In this document: positions 1 through 9,338 of the stretch, piece after piece | Layout of the letters: every line of letters starts with the position of its first letter | Numbering within the stretch: position 1 is the stretch's first letter | Origin: Flammeovirga yaeyamensis | GTDB lineage: Bacteria > Bacteroidota > Bacteroidia > Cytophagales > Flammeovirgaceae | Length of the DNA: 64,000 nucleotides | Assembly: GCF_018736045.1 (NCBI RefSeq) | Contig: NZ_CP076132.1 | Coordinates: 4,449,501 to 4,513,500, forward strand | Direction: 5' to 3' | The notes under the pieces: generated by a model | What the model saw: the letters and a program-made list of their open reading frames with translations, nothing else | Told to the model about the DNA's origin: nothing | Database searches by the model: none | Position numbers and translations under genes: made by a program

Positions 1-31
1 CTTCTCATTTATTATGAGGGCCTTTTTTTGT
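1..31 (+). terminator. partial terminator of a gene left of the window
   Basis: The window opens with the second half of a hairpin (CTCAT, short loop, ATGAG) followed by GGCC and seven T. This looks like the end of an intrinsic terminator for a plus-strand gene outside the window. The 5' half of the stem is cut off. Confidence 0.45.
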
Positions 32-460
32 TGTAGAGAGATTTTTATTGACAGATGAAGTAATCTTTGCAAAAAGATATTTTAAGTAATAAGTAATAGG
101 TAATAACTAATAGGTTTTCTAATAGTTTGCTCCTCATTACGTTGTTTATGTTTTTCTTTTTAGGCAATTCTGTATACTACCTTATATCATTTAAGTAATT
201 AGTCTTTTCACGAGGGGTTCCACTGCCTCGTTGGTGAAGATGGTCGCTTTTGGAGTATGGAAAAGAAAAGGCACTTCAAGAAAAGATAACTTTTTGTCGT
301 TAGTTCGAGGGGTTTCACCACCTCTCTTATGATATGAAAGTCATCCCTATTAGTTATTAATTATAAGTTATTAGTTAAAAACGAGCATAAACTCAGCAAC
401 TCCTACCTACTACCTGCTACCTACTACCTACTACCTACTACCTACTACCTACTACCTAAA
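32..460. repeat. gene-free stretch with repeat copy A and twin hairpins
   Basis: No gene is seen here. Positions 343-459 hold a minus-strand copy of the dispersed repeat family: eight 7-base units of TACCTAC type at 404-459 (TAGGTAG on the minus strand), then GGAGTTGCTGAG, a degenerate core ATGCTCGTT and ACTAATAACT blocks. A fragment with similar AATAACTAATAGG words lies at about 83-125 in the opposite orientation. Between them are two small hairpins with the same loop pattern (211-230 and 306-325). The copy lies past the terminator of the minus-strand lipoprotein gene rather than on its stop codon. Confidence 0.6.
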
Positions 461-496
461 AATAAAAAACCCTAGGCAGATCAAACTACCTAGGGT
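461..496 (-). terminator. terminator of the beta-helix lipoprotein gene
   Basis: An 8-base stem ACCCTAGG/CCTAGGGT (469-496) with a 12-base loop, followed on the minus strand by a run of six T. It lies 80 bases after the stop of the minus-strand gene at 576-1766. Confidence 0.85.
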
Positions 497-575
497 ACTC
501 GCGATTTGGTGAGCGTGAGTTTTAGTATTAGCTCTGTTTTGGGAAGTGAGAGCTAAGTCTAAATATATATTTTAA

Positions 576-1766
576 TTATTCACAAGTTTCACAATCGTCA
601 ACGTACTCAACTTCTGAGTCTACACCGTCAACTGTGTATTTAGAAACTACAACTTCGTCGTTTAATACGTTAGTGATAGTTACGTCGTTGTGAACGTCAA
701 AACCTTTCTTAGCATTCATTACTTTGATGTTCTCGAAAGTACCTTTAGCACCTTCTCTTACTCTGAAAGCAGTAGTCTCACCAGCAACACCCATTACAGT
801 TACGTTTTTAACTGTAGCATTAGAGTAAGGCTCAGCAGAGTTGTTTTTAGAGTTATTGTCGATTTCGAAAGCTTTATCGAATTCTCTTGAAGCATCGTGC
901 TCAACCCAAAGGTTAGTTAGGTTACCAACGAAACCGTGCGCCCAGTCAAATGAGTCATCTTCGTTACCAGTAGAAACTAAGTTAGTACCGTTTACAGTAC
1001 CACCGAACCACTCAAGTCCGTCATCAGTACCTTTCCAAGCTTGTAAGTTTTCTAAAACAGTACCGTTACCAACACCTGAGAAAGTAAATCCGTTGTGCTC
1101 AGACTCATCGTTGTACTTGTATCCAGTGTACTCAACACGAACATACTTTAACATACCTGAGTTATCAGCTGCATCGTTACCACCGTACTTAACATTAGAA
1201 TCAACTTCTGGAGAAGCTTCACCGTTAGAATCACCGTTGTTAATTGGAGCATTACCATTAATAAGAACACCACCCCAAGCACCTGGCTGCTTTAACTCAG
1301 AAGTAAATACGATCATATCTTGAGCTGTACCAACTGCTTCAATTTTAGCACCTTTAAGTACCATTAAATAAGCACCTGATGCTTGATCATTTTCATTTTT
1401 AGCGAAAACATGAGTACCAGCAGCGATTTCTAAAGTCTTACCAGCAGGAACTTTAATAGCACCAGAGATAGATACATTACCTGTCCAGCTTAATTGATCA
1501 TCAGTTAATTCACCTTCAGTTAAAACTAAATCGTAGCTACCTGGCTTTGCTTCACTTGTGTGATCTAAACCTACAGCAAAAGATAATTCACCTGCAACAG
1601 CACCTGTTCCTTGACCGTCAGCAACAATTTTAGCTGCTGCAATAGCTTGATCTTGTAATCTAACATCCGGCTGAGGAGTAGTCTTATTGTCGTCATTACT
1701 GTCACATGACATTACTGATGCTGCTAAAGCTGCAGCTACAATCGCAAATCTGAATTGCTTTTTCAT
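576..1766 (-). CDS. secreted lipoprotein, probable right-handed beta-helix
   Basis: Residues 1-21 are a lipoprotein signal peptide with lipobox VMSC and Cys21 as the lipidated residue. The acidic stretch DSNDDN after the Cys is typical of exported Bacteroidota lipoproteins. The 396-residue body is rich in G, N, T and V, with short strand-turn repeats such as GNVSISGAIKVPAGKTLEI, as in right-handed beta-helix surface proteins. The C-terminus carries an odd CETCE dicysteine. It lies 87 bases downstream of the TonB receptor gene on the same strand, so it is likely its surface partner, in the position a SusD would occupy. It has no SusD motifs, so the ligand is unknown. The start is clear (MKK plus signal peptide). 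Function is inferred from context only. Confidence 0.7.
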   Translation of the reverse strand: MKKQFRFAIVAAALAASVMSCDSNDDNKTTPQPDVRLQDQAIAAAKIVADGQGTGAVAGELSFAVGLDHTSEAKPGSYDLVLTEGELTDDQLSWTGNVSISGAIKVPAGKTLEIAAGTHVFAKNENDQASGAYLMVLKGAKIEAVGTAQDMIVFTSELKQPGAWGGVLINGNAPINNGDSNGEASPEVDSNVKYGGNDAADNSGMLKYVRVEYTGYKYNDESEHNGFTFSGVGNGTVLENLQAWKGTDDGLEWFGGTVNGTNLVSTGNEDDSFDWAHGFVGNLTNLWVEHDASREFDKAFEIDNNSKNNSAEPYSNATVKNVTVMGVAGETTAFRVREGAKGTFENIKVMNAKKGFDVHNDVTITNVLNDEVVVSKYTVDGVDSEVEYVDDCETCE

Positions 1767-1810
1767 AATAAAAAATGTAATTTTACCGCGTATTAAAAAG
1801 ATTAATTTTT

Positions 1811-1837
1811 AGAGGGTTGGGATTTTTCCAACCCTCT
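1811..1837 (-). promoter_or_regulatory. intercistronic hairpin without U-tract
   Basis: A perfect 10-base stem AGAGGGTTGG/CCAACCCTCT with a 7-base loop lies between the TonB receptor stop and the lipoprotein start. Read on the minus strand, it is followed by AAAAATTAAT rather than a T-run. It is therefore more likely an RNA-stabilising or partial-termination element tuning the two genes than a full terminator. On the plus strand it does have a T-run, but no plus-strand gene precedes it. Confidence 0.5.
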
Positions 1838-1853
1838 TTTGTTTTTTGTTGGT

Positions 1854-4622
1854 TTAGAAACTGTATGTGAAACTAATTTTAGCCTCTACACCTCGTTTAT
1901 AAGTTTCAACGACACCAGTTGTACCGTTTGTAAACTCTTGTTCTAAAGTGATATCTGGGTTCAACAAGTTTTTCATTGTTAAGTTCAATCCCATTTTCTC
2001 ACCGATTCTATTCTTCCAAATGAAGTTCAACGTTCCGTAAGATCTTTCGTAAATATCACCTGCACCTTGAGCACCAGCTGCTGCTAAACGATCTCCAAAT
2101 GTGTTATAAGTAACAGTGAAGATTGAAGTTACATTATCAGAGAATAAGTTCGCTTCGTGTGATGCATCAATGTTGATCATGTATGGAGAAGCTCCGAACA
2201 TTGCTCTCTTTTTATTAGTGAACAAGCCTTCTGCATTTGATAAATCAGTTTCTGAAGTAAGTAACGTTAAGTTGGCACCTACTGTAGATCTGTTTAACCA
2301 ATCTCCACCATTTTGGAATACATTTGATAACCTCTTGTTTACCTCAACTTCAATACCTGCAACAAAAGACTCACCTGCGTTTACATATTCAAACTCTGTA
2401 ATTGCTGATGCTTTCGTGACTAATTCGATTGAGTTTTCGATTTTCTTACCAAATACACCAACTGAGAATAATTCACCACTGTTAGGGAAAATCTCATATT
2501 TCAAGTCAATGTTTGTTACTTGAGAGCTTTCTAGATCCGGGTTACCTACGATTTTCTGACCGTTAGCGTAAGTAAAACGGAATGGAATCAACTCTGACAT
2601 CAATGGACGAATTAACGTTTGTGATGCTGCGAAACGAACATTTGATTTTTCGTTTACTGTATATTTTAAACCAAGTGATGGTAAAATATTATCTGTTTCT
2701 TTAGTGTTAATGATGTCTGGAGCATTTGGATCAGTTGTGTTTTCTTGCTTGTAAACCACTTCTTGATATCCTTTCTCATAACGAGCTCCAACATTCATTT
2801 TTAATTTTGATGGTACAATATCAAAACCATAATCAGCGTAGAAAGCGTTTACATTCTGAGTTGCTGAGAATTTTGTATCGTATCTAACGATTGGCTTATA
2901 CTCTACAGATCCGTCTTCGAATGCATCATTCAATCCTGATTGAGGATCGTTGATATCTAACCTTGGTGCTCTACCTACAATACTTAATGTCGACATCCAC
3001 CATTCGAAATCTCTTTGTTTAAAGAAAGAGTTATAACCAACAGAAATATTATGTCTATAAGTATCATTATTGTCGTTGTACTCACCAAATCCATAAGATG
3101 TTGCTAATTTGAAAGAATACGTATCCTCGTTCATATCAGACCAGAATCTATGTGAATCATCTGGAGCGTTAGCAAATAATCTACCTGAAGCGATATCACC
3201 TTCTGCATCATAATCTAAATCTCTGTAAGTAATCTGACGTCTATCAGGCTCTTGTGCATTTGATTTAGAATAACCACCACCCCAAGTTAATTTCAAACGA
3301 TCATTCACACCGAATTTATGATCACCTACCAATTGGTGGATGTTTACAGTAGATTGTTCGTAAGTATTACGTGTTCTGAATACTGGCTCAGTTCTACCTA
3401 ATTCTTCGTGCTTACCAAATAACTCTAAGTTTGAGTTAGAAGATTGGTTAATGAAGAAGTTATTGAAACTAACTGAGTTTTTATCGTTAATCTTAAAGAA
3501 TAAGTTACCCATAGCAGTTGTCTTTGTGCTATACTCATATTCTTTAGAATCATATGCGTTAATTGTACTACCTTCTGCTCTGTATGTGTTTTTTACACCT
3601 TCGTAGATATTGTACTTATTATCGAATGAACCCGCAGCTATAAAACCTAAAGCCATTCCATTGTCGAACTCATAAAGATTACCACCAGATAATTTAACAC
3701 CAATATTTGGCATTGCATTAATTGTTGATGGAGTATATGAGTTGTTGTAAGCATCAGGAACTTGTCTATCGTTCATCTCAGCTGGCAATGCTCTACCGTT
3801 TCCTGAGAAACCTAAGAATTCTGAATCACCATCTTGGAAAGTTCTAAATTCTTGTCCAGTTGCTTGAGTATTGTAAGCACCTGATAAACCTACATTAAAG
3901 AATCCTTCTTCAGGGTAATCTTTTGTTACTACGTCTACTGTAGCTCCTGCAAAGTCACCATAAAGAGCTGGATTAAATGTTTTATTGATATCGATGTTTC
4001 TTACGATATCTGAAGAAAATAAACCTAAGTCGATTACTTTCTTACCTGGATCTGTTGATGGAACTACTAAACCATTCACAGTTGCATTGTTATAACGGTC
4101 TCCTAAACCTCTAACAAACAAACCTTTTGATTCAACTTTTGTAATACCAGTAACATTTGTCACGGCATCTTCCACATCAGAAATTCCTTTAACAGACATT
4201 TCTTCAGCACCAATTGCTTGGATCATTACGTCTGCTTTTTGTCTTTCTACCATCAATGCTCCAGCAGATTCTGTGTTGGCCTTACCAACAATCTCTACTG
4301 CTTCTAATTCTTGAGCATCAATTGCAAGAGTTAAGTTTAATACAGTTTCTTGTCCCTCTACAACTGTAATCTCTTGCGTTGTTTTTTTGTATCCAATAAA
4401 CGATGCAATCACATTGTACGTTCCTGCAGGAGCAGTAAATTGGAAATTACCAAATACATCTGATGATGCACCTGTTGTTGTTCCTTCTAGAGAAACACTT
4501 GCCCCGATAACCTCTTCACCGGTATCGGCATCTTTTACAGTACCTTTTACGATTCCCTTTTGCGCAAAAGTAGCTGCAGTAGTTAATAAGATGATAGCGA
4601 ACGAAATAAGATATTTGTTCAT
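1854..4622 (-). CDS. TonB-dependent outer-membrane receptor
   Basis: Energy-coupled outer-membrane importer. I start it at the ATG at 4622 (MNKYLISF), which begins a signal peptide ending near TFAQ; the frame is open 12 codons further upstream but that would bury the signal. Of 922 residues, about 22-105 form a carboxypeptidase-regulatory-like beta domain (GIVKGTVKDADTGEEVIGA, then FGNFQF). The plug follows (DVEDAVTNVTGITKVES, FVRGLGDRYNNATVNG) and then the 22-strand barrel. The last residue is Phe in an alternating strand, the usual BAM signal. The plug/barrel type resembles receptors paired with non-SusD lipoproteins rather than SusC. The substrate cannot be read from sequence. It is probably co-transcribed with the downstream lipoprotein. 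Confidence 0.88.
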   Translation of the reverse strand: MNKYLISFAIILLTTAATFAQKGIVKGTVKDADTGEEVIGASVSLEGTTTGASSDVFGNFQFTAPAGTYNVIASFIGYKKTTQEITVVEGQETVLNLTLAIDAQELEAVEIVGKANTESAGALMVERQKADVMIQAIGAEEMSVKGISDVEDAVTNVTGITKVESKGLFVRGLGDRYNNATVNGLVVPSTDPGKKVIDLGLFSSDIVRNIDINKTFNPALYGDFAGATVDVVTKDYPEEGFFNVGLSGAYNTQATGQEFRTFQDGDSEFLGFSGNGRALPAEMNDRQVPDAYNNSYTPSTINAMPNIGVKLSGGNLYEFDNGMALGFIAAGSFDNKYNIYEGVKNTYRAEGSTINAYDSKEYEYSTKTTAMGNLFFKINDKNSVSFNNFFINQSSNSNLELFGKHEELGRTEPVFRTRNTYEQSTVNIHQLVGDHKFGVNDRLKLTWGGGYSKSNAQEPDRRQITYRDLDYDAEGDIASGRLFANAPDDSHRFWSDMNEDTYSFKLATSYGFGEYNDNNDTYRHNISVGYNSFFKQRDFEWWMSTLSIVGRAPRLDINDPQSGLNDAFEDGSVEYKPIVRYDTKFSATQNVNAFYADYGFDIVPSKLKMNVGARYEKGYQEVVYKQENTTDPNAPDIINTKETDNILPSLGLKYTVNEKSNVRFAASQTLIRPLMSELIPFRFTYANGQKIVGNPDLESSQVTNIDLKYEIFPNSGELFSVGVFGKKIENSIELVTKASAITEFEYVNAGESFVAGIEVEVNKRLSNVFQNGGDWLNRSTVGANLTLLTSETDLSNAEGLFTNKKRAMFGASPYMINIDASHEANLFSDNVTSIFTVTYNTFGDRLAAAGAQGAGDIYERSYGTLNFIWKNRIGEKMGLNLTMKNLLNPDITLEQEFTNGTTGVVETYKRGVEAKISFTYSF

Positions 4623-4668
4623 TGTTAAATTAAATTCAATACTAAAACGTGTTACCAAATCACAGGTG

Positions 4669-4676
4669 CAAATGTA
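4669..4676 (-). promoter_or_regulatory. -7 element upstream of the TonB receptor
   Basis: TACATTTG on the minus strand matches the Bacteroidota -7 consensus TAnnTTTG, about 47 bases before the receptor ATG. I see no clear TTG at the -33 position. Confidence 0.4.
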
Positions 4677-4860
4677 TAGGGCGTTTGTTTTGTATTAATA
4701 TCTAAATCTTAAACTATCTGTTAATTAAATTACCTTTAAAATTAACTCAATGTTACATAATTTGTGAAAATGTGTTATAAACAAAGAATAGAATCTTATC
4801 GGATTGTATTTTTTTTGCGATTCCGTAGTTTTGAGTAAAGATTTTAAACAAATAACTCTA

Positions 4861-5631
4861 ATGTTAAGAAAAAGCCAACTTCAAATTTTACTACTACTTC
4901 TTGGAATTTTCATTTTAGGATGTGAATCGAAAAAAAGCGACAAATTTCAGGAACAAGAGTACGTAAAGAAAAAGGTAGTGAAGCGAACGATGCCTGAACT
5001 CAACGATGATAATGCCATTGAAGAGCTCACATGGTACGGTGAAGAAAACCAAGATTCCATCGTTTTATTATCGACTCGTTTAGGTGATATCAAAATCAAG
5101 CTATATAAAGATACTTGGAGACATCGCTCTTCTTTTATCATGTTAACCAAAAGAGGCTACTTTAATAACTCTGAGTTTTACAGAGTCGTACCTCAATTCA
5201 TCGCCCAAGGAGGAGATACCGATGATCCAAAATTTAGAAAGAAAAAGAGATCATTCGGCAAATACCATTTACCCAACGAAATTTATCCTCAGAAACACAT
5301 CCATAAAAGAGGTGCAGTTGCTGCGGCTAGAGAATACGATAATAACCCAAAAAGAGAATCAACACCATTCGACTTCTTTATCGTTCAAGGATATCCTGTC
5401 ACCGACAATGAATTGGCGGCCTCTGAACAAGAAAACGGAGTGAAGTACAATGCCCAACAAAGAAAAATCTATAAAAAAATTGGTGGCACCCCTCACTTAG
5501 ATGGCATGCACACCGTATTTGGAGAAGTAATAGAAGGTATGGACGTAGTGGATAAGATCTGTGCGGAGAAAACGGAAGGGGAATGGCCGTTGGAGATTGT
5601 GACGATACAAGCGAAAACAGTTATAAATTAA
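4861..5631 (+). CDS. lipoprotein cyclophilin-type peptidyl-prolyl isomerase
   Basis: Prolyl cis-trans isomerase acting in the periplasm or at the outer membrane. The start is the ATG at 4861 (MLRKSQLQ), which places a lipobox ILGC at residues 18-21; earlier in-frame codons do not form a signal. The cyclophilin fold is shown by TRLGDIKIKLY, SSFIMLTKRGYFNNSEFYRVVPQF with its conserved Arg, IAQGGD, and the closing HTVFGEVIEGMDVVDKI. An insert of about 40 residues (NPKRESTPFDFFIVQGYPVTD and following) is usual in Bacteroidota homologues. The stop TAA lies in the first bases of repeat copy B. Confidence 0.88.
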   Translation: MLRKSQLQILLLLLGIFILGCESKKSDKFQEQEYVKKKVVKRTMPELNDDNAIEELTWYGEENQDSIVLLSTRLGDIKIKLYKDTWRHRSSFIMLTKRGYFNNSEFYRVVPQFIAQGGDTDDPKFRKKKRSFGKYHLPNEIYPQKHIHKRGAVAAAREYDNNPKRESTPFDFFIVQGYPVTDNELAASEQENGVKYNAQQRKIYKKIGGTPHLDGMHTVFGEVIEGMDVVDKICAEKTEGEWPLEIVTIQAKTVIN

Positions 5632-5918
5632 AAGTTAAAAATGAAAAATGAAAAACGTGAAATGTTACTCTAACGTGGAAGAGGGAAACTGTGTTCCATA
5701 TGATTTTAGCTTTTACGTGAGAAATTAGAAGTTAGGAACTAGGAGTTAGGAGTTACCGAATTTACGCTCCTACCGTAAACACTAAAGCAACAACTTGTGG
5801 CATATTTAGATGGAGTGTAATCCACTTTAAAAATCACTTTTCACTCCTAAATTCCCGCGTTAGCTTAACTAACCACGTTTTTCATTTTTAACTTTTCATT
5901 TTTCATTTCCCCCAGCGG
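5625..5918. repeat. dispersed repeat copy B, inverted ends
   Basis: The left end overlaps the stop codon of the cyclophilin gene and reads AAGTTAAAAATGAAAAATG then AAAAACGTGAAATG. The middle has TAGGAGTTAGGAGTTACC and a degenerate core TTACGCTCCT near 5761. The right end (about 5873-5912) is the reverse complement of the left module (CACGTTTTTCATTTTTAAC). The remaining bases to 6048 show no gene. Confidence 0.65.
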
Positions 5919-6048
5919 CAGCTGGAAGTAAAATATTTCTTAACCTATAGCCTCCTTATTAAATAGTATTTTTAATTTTACATTAGAGTGATGTATTCGC
6001 TCTTTTGTTTAATCAAGAACTTCATTGTTCTTTTTGATATTGAACTCC

Positions 6049-6723
6049 ATGATTTTAAGTATAGATACTTCTACCACTGTTTGTTCGGTGGCATTACATA
6101 CATTAGAAGGGGAACTGACCTCTTACTACGAACAACATATTGATAAATCGCACTCAGAATATCTGGCGGTGATGATCAAAAACTTGGTAGAGAATGCCAA
6201 CTTGAAGATGAGCGACCTTAAAGGGGTGGCTGTTTCCGAAGGTCCGGGTTCTTATACAGGATTGAGAATTGGGGCGTCAACAGCAAAAGGTATTTGTTAT
6301 ACTTTGGATATTCCTTTAATGGGGATTAGTACTTTGGAGTCGATGGCACTTCAGGTGAGCGAATATGCTGAAGAAGGTGATATGATCTGCCCAATGTTGG
6401 ATGCCCGAAGAATGGAAGTGTATACTGCTTTATATACTAAAGGTATGGAGGAGTTACTTTCGCCTCAACCAAAAATTATGGACGAAGAAAGTTTCAATGA
6501 TGTGGAAGCTCGATTAGTCTATTTTGGTAATGGTGCTGAAAAATGTCTTCCTTTATTAGAAAACAGAAGTTCTAAGATAATTAAAGGTATTGTTCCTTCG
6601 GCCAAATATATTGGTGAGTTGGCTTTAGAAGAATATAAAAAAGAAGCTTTTAAAGATGTGGCTTATTGGGAGCCTGAATACTTAAAAGAATTCCAAGCAA
6701 CTACTCCGAGAAAACGACTGTAG
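6049..6723 (+). CDS. tsaB: tRNA threonylcarbamoyladenosine biosynthesis protein TsaB
   Basis: TsaB (YeaZ) is the scaffold partner of TsaD in making t6A37 on ANN-decoding tRNAs. I start it at the ATG at 6049, giving MILSIDTSTTVCSVAL, the ASKHA-type first strand; the eight upstream in-frame residues look non-coding. The family signature GPGSYTGLRIG follows near residue 65. The 224-residue length fits. The C-terminal part, with YIGELALEEYKKEAF and PEYLKEFQ, is typical of Bacteroidota members. priA follows after 29 bases, so co-transcription is likely. The stop is TAG with no repeat attached. Confidence 0.93.
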   Translation: MILSIDTSTTVCSVALHTLEGELTSYYEQHIDKSHSEYLAVMIKNLVENANLKMSDLKGVAVSEGPGSYTGLRIGASTAKGICYTLDIPLMGISTLESMALQVSEYAEEGDMICPMLDARRMEVYTALYTKGMEELLSPQPKIMDEESFNDVEARLVYFGNGAEKCLPLLENRSSKIIKGIVPSAKYIGELALEEYKKEAFKDVAYWEPEYLKEFQATTPRKRL

Positions 6724-6752
6724 TTTTTTATTCATCCGTTTATAATGCTTCT

Positions 6753-9236
6753 ATGAAATTTGCCGAGGTCTTATTACCTGTACCTATTCCAAAAAGTTTT
6801 TGCTATGCTATTCCACCTCAATTAGATCTTGAATTGGTGGTGGGACATCGTGTGCTTGTAGAATTTGGAAATAGAAAAATGTACACGGGTATTGTCTCGG
6901 AGATTCATCAAAAAGTACCGGAGAAATACGATCCTAAACCTATATTAGAAGTACTGGAGGTAGAACCTAGTGTCCTGCCTTCTCAGATAAAACTTTGGCA
7001 ATGGGTGGCCGACTATTATATGTGTTCTATTGGCGAAGTCCTCAATGTAGCACTCCCATCAGGACTTAAACTAAGTAGTCAGTCATTTTTACAGATCCAT
7101 CCTCATTTTATCGTCGAAGAAAATCTTGAGCGTTTGAACGATCGGGAATTTACTTTGATGAGCTATTTAGAGAAAGAACAAACCATTCCTTACACCCAAG
7201 TGGGTGAGATTCTGGAAATCAAGAGCCCTTATAAAACTATCAAGAATTTGATAGAAATGGAGGCTATTCTCTTGATAGAAAAAATTAAGGAAAAGTATAA
7301 ACCTAAAATGGAAAAGAGGTTGAGGTTGGTGCAATACTATGCTGAACAACCTCATCTCGTAGACAAGCTTTTCGAACATCTAGCCAAAAAAACAAAACAA
7401 GAAGATGCACTTCTAAAGTACCTTTCTTTGGTGCCTATTCATGATGATCACCTTTTAAATTATCATGGGGTAAACAAAAGAGAGTTTCTTCATGTTGGTC
7501 GTCCCCTATCCCCTAGTTCGGTGGGAACAATGACCAAAAACGGCATATTTGAAGAGTTCGAAAGACAAGTTCCTCGATTTGAACTATCCGCAGCTGATAA
7601 AGTTCAACCTACACCAGTCTTATCTCCTGCTCAACAGGAATGTTTGGAAAAAACGATTCATGGTTTAAATGAAAAGAATGTCTGTTTGCTTCATGGTGTT
7701 ACCGGAAGTGGAAAAACAGAAATCTATCTTCAGTTAATCAAAAGTGTTATTGATAATGGAGAACAGGCTTTATTCCTTATTCCTGAAATTGCTTTAACAA
7801 GTCAATTAGTAAGGCGATTGAAAGTCTATTTTGGTGACGTATTAGGGATTTATCACTCCAAATTTTCTGATAATGAAAGAGTAGAAACGTGGAAAGGCGT
7901 TCAAGAAGATCAATTTCAAGTCATTGTGGGAACAAGATCATCTATATTCTTACCCTTCACCGATCTTTCTTTAATTATTGTCGATGAAGAACACGATAGT
8001 TCATACAAAGCACACGACCCTGCCCCACGTTATCAAGGTAGAGATTTGGCTTTGGTATTGGCACATATGCATCATGCAAAAGTAGTTTTGGGATCAGCTA
8101 CTCCTTCTTTGGAATCCTATTATTTGGCGGCTAAGAAAAAGTATGCTTATGCAGGGCTTCATGAACGTTTTGGAGATGCTCAATTGCCAGAAATCAAAAT
8201 CATAGATATAAAAGAGAAGCGGAAGCAGAAGAAAATGATGGACGATTTTTCTGATGATCTGCTTCATGAACTCAATAATAATACAGAACAAGGCTATCAA
8301 TCAATCTTATTCCAAAATAGAAGAGGTTATTCCCCTTACGTAACATGTGATGTATGTAATTGGGTGCCTTCTTGTCCAAGTTGTAATGTAAAACTCACTT
8401 ATCATATTTATAGAAATGAGCTGAGATGCCATTATTGTGGACATAAAGAACACGTTCCTCATACTTGTGTTTCTTGTGGTTCTACCAATATGAAGACAGT
8501 AGGGTTGGGAACTCAGAAAATTGAGGAAGGATTAAAAACGCATTTAACTGATATTCGTGTGGGGCGTTTAGATCTGGATACCACGAGAAGAAAACATAGC
8601 TACGAACAAATACTCACTGATTTCGAAGAAGGCCACATTGATGTACTGGTAGGTACTCAGATGGTGACCAAAGGATTAGACTTCGGAAATGTACGATTAG
8701 TTGGTATTATTGATGCCGATTCTATGTTGTATTACCCCGACTTTAGAGCCCATGAAAGAGCCTTTCAATTACTTACACAGGTAAGTGGACGAGCAGGGCG
8801 TAGAGGAGAAACCGGAACTGTTATCTTACAAACCCATCAACCCAAAGAAACACTTTTTGCTAAAGTCGCTCGAAACGATTATCGCAATTTCTTTAGAAAA
8901 GAAATTAAGGATAGGGAACAATACCATTACCCACCTTACACGAGATTAATCAAATTAACTGTTCGAAGTGAGAAGCAAGATTTAACCAATCAAGCATCAG
9001 AAAAATTAGCTCGACTATTGGTCAATTGGTTAGGACAAAAACGTATCCTGGGACCTCAAGAACCAGGTATCAATAAAATTAGAAATTACTTCCTCTCAGA
9101 AATTCTGATCAAGTTAGAAAGAGAAGGAATAGACCTGAAAAAGGCAAAAGGGCTTATCCAAAAAGCCATTCTTCAACAAAAAGAAGAAAAGGCATTTAGT
9201 AGAGTTTGGGTGAGTATTGATGTAGATCCTCAATAA
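6753..9236 (+). CDS. priA: primosomal protein N' (PriA), replication restart helicase
   Basis: PriA recognises stalled forks and reloads the replisome. The 827-residue protein has an N-terminal 3'-end-binding domain, Walker A GVTGSGKT near residue 315, a DEEH motif near 410, and GSATPSLES. The zinc module is shown by paired cysteines CDVC, CPSC, CHYC and CVSC at about 532-575. Helicase motifs GTQMVTKGLDF and QVSGRAGR close the core. All key residues are present. The ATG at 6753 is the first one and gives the expected MKFAEVLLPVPI start. A terminator-like stem follows at 9242, but its better T-run is on the other strand. Confidence 0.96.
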   Translation: MKFAEVLLPVPIPKSFCYAIPPQLDLELVVGHRVLVEFGNRKMYTGIVSEIHQKVPEKYDPKPILEVLEVEPSVLPSQIKLWQWVADYYMCSIGEVLNVALPSGLKLSSQSFLQIHPHFIVEENLERLNDREFTLMSYLEKEQTIPYTQVGEILEIKSPYKTIKNLIEMEAILLIEKIKEKYKPKMEKRLRLVQYYAEQPHLVDKLFEHLAKKTKQEDALLKYLSLVPIHDDHLLNYHGVNKREFLHVGRPLSPSSVGTMTKNGIFEEFERQVPRFELSAADKVQPTPVLSPAQQECLEKTIHGLNEKNVCLLHGVTGSGKTEIYLQLIKSVIDNGEQALFLIPEIALTSQLVRRLKVYFGDVLGIYHSKFSDNERVETWKGVQEDQFQVIVGTRSSIFLPFTDLSLIIVDEEHDSSYKAHDPAPRYQGRDLALVLAHMHHAKVVLGSATPSLESYYLAAKKKYAYAGLHERFGDAQLPEIKIIDIKEKRKQKKMMDDFSDDLLHELNNNTEQGYQSILFQNRRGYSPYVTCDVCNWVPSCPSCNVKLTYHIYRNELRCHYCGHKEHVPHTCVSCGSTNMKTVGLGTQKIEEGLKTHLTDIRVGRLDLDTTRRKHSYEQILTDFEEGHIDVLVGTQMVTKGLDFGNVRLVGIIDADSMLYYPDFRAHERAFQLLTQVSGRAGRRGETGTVILQTHQPKETLFAKVARNDYRNFFRKEIKDREQYHYPPYTRLIKLTVRSEKQDLTNQASEKLARLLVNWLGQKRILGPQEPGINKIRNYFLSEILIKLEREGIDLKKAKGLIQKAILQQKEEKAFSRVWVSIDVDPQ

Positions 9237-9270
9237 AAATAAAAGCTGCCCCAAAATTCAGGACAGCTTT
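9230..9270 (-). terminator. terminator of the M4 protease gene
   Basis: Stem AAAGCTG/CAGCTTT with an inner CC/GG pair (9242-9270), followed on the minus strand by TTTTATTTTTATTG. It may also slow plus-strand transcripts from priA. Confidence 0.7.
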
Positions 9271-9338
9271 GCTATTATTTGATTGTCTATCTAATTCTAA
9301 TTGCTAGATGTTTTTGAGTTCAAAGAACTCTGATTTAA

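Noticed and set aside
841-1323. 160-residue frame opposite the beta-helix lipoprotein gene
   Set aside because: It is antisense to a well-supported gene with a signal peptide and shows no motif of its own.
576-4622. SusC/SusD polysaccharide-uptake pair
   Set aside because: The lipoprotein lacks SusD-type helical repeats and there are no glycoside hydrolases nearby.
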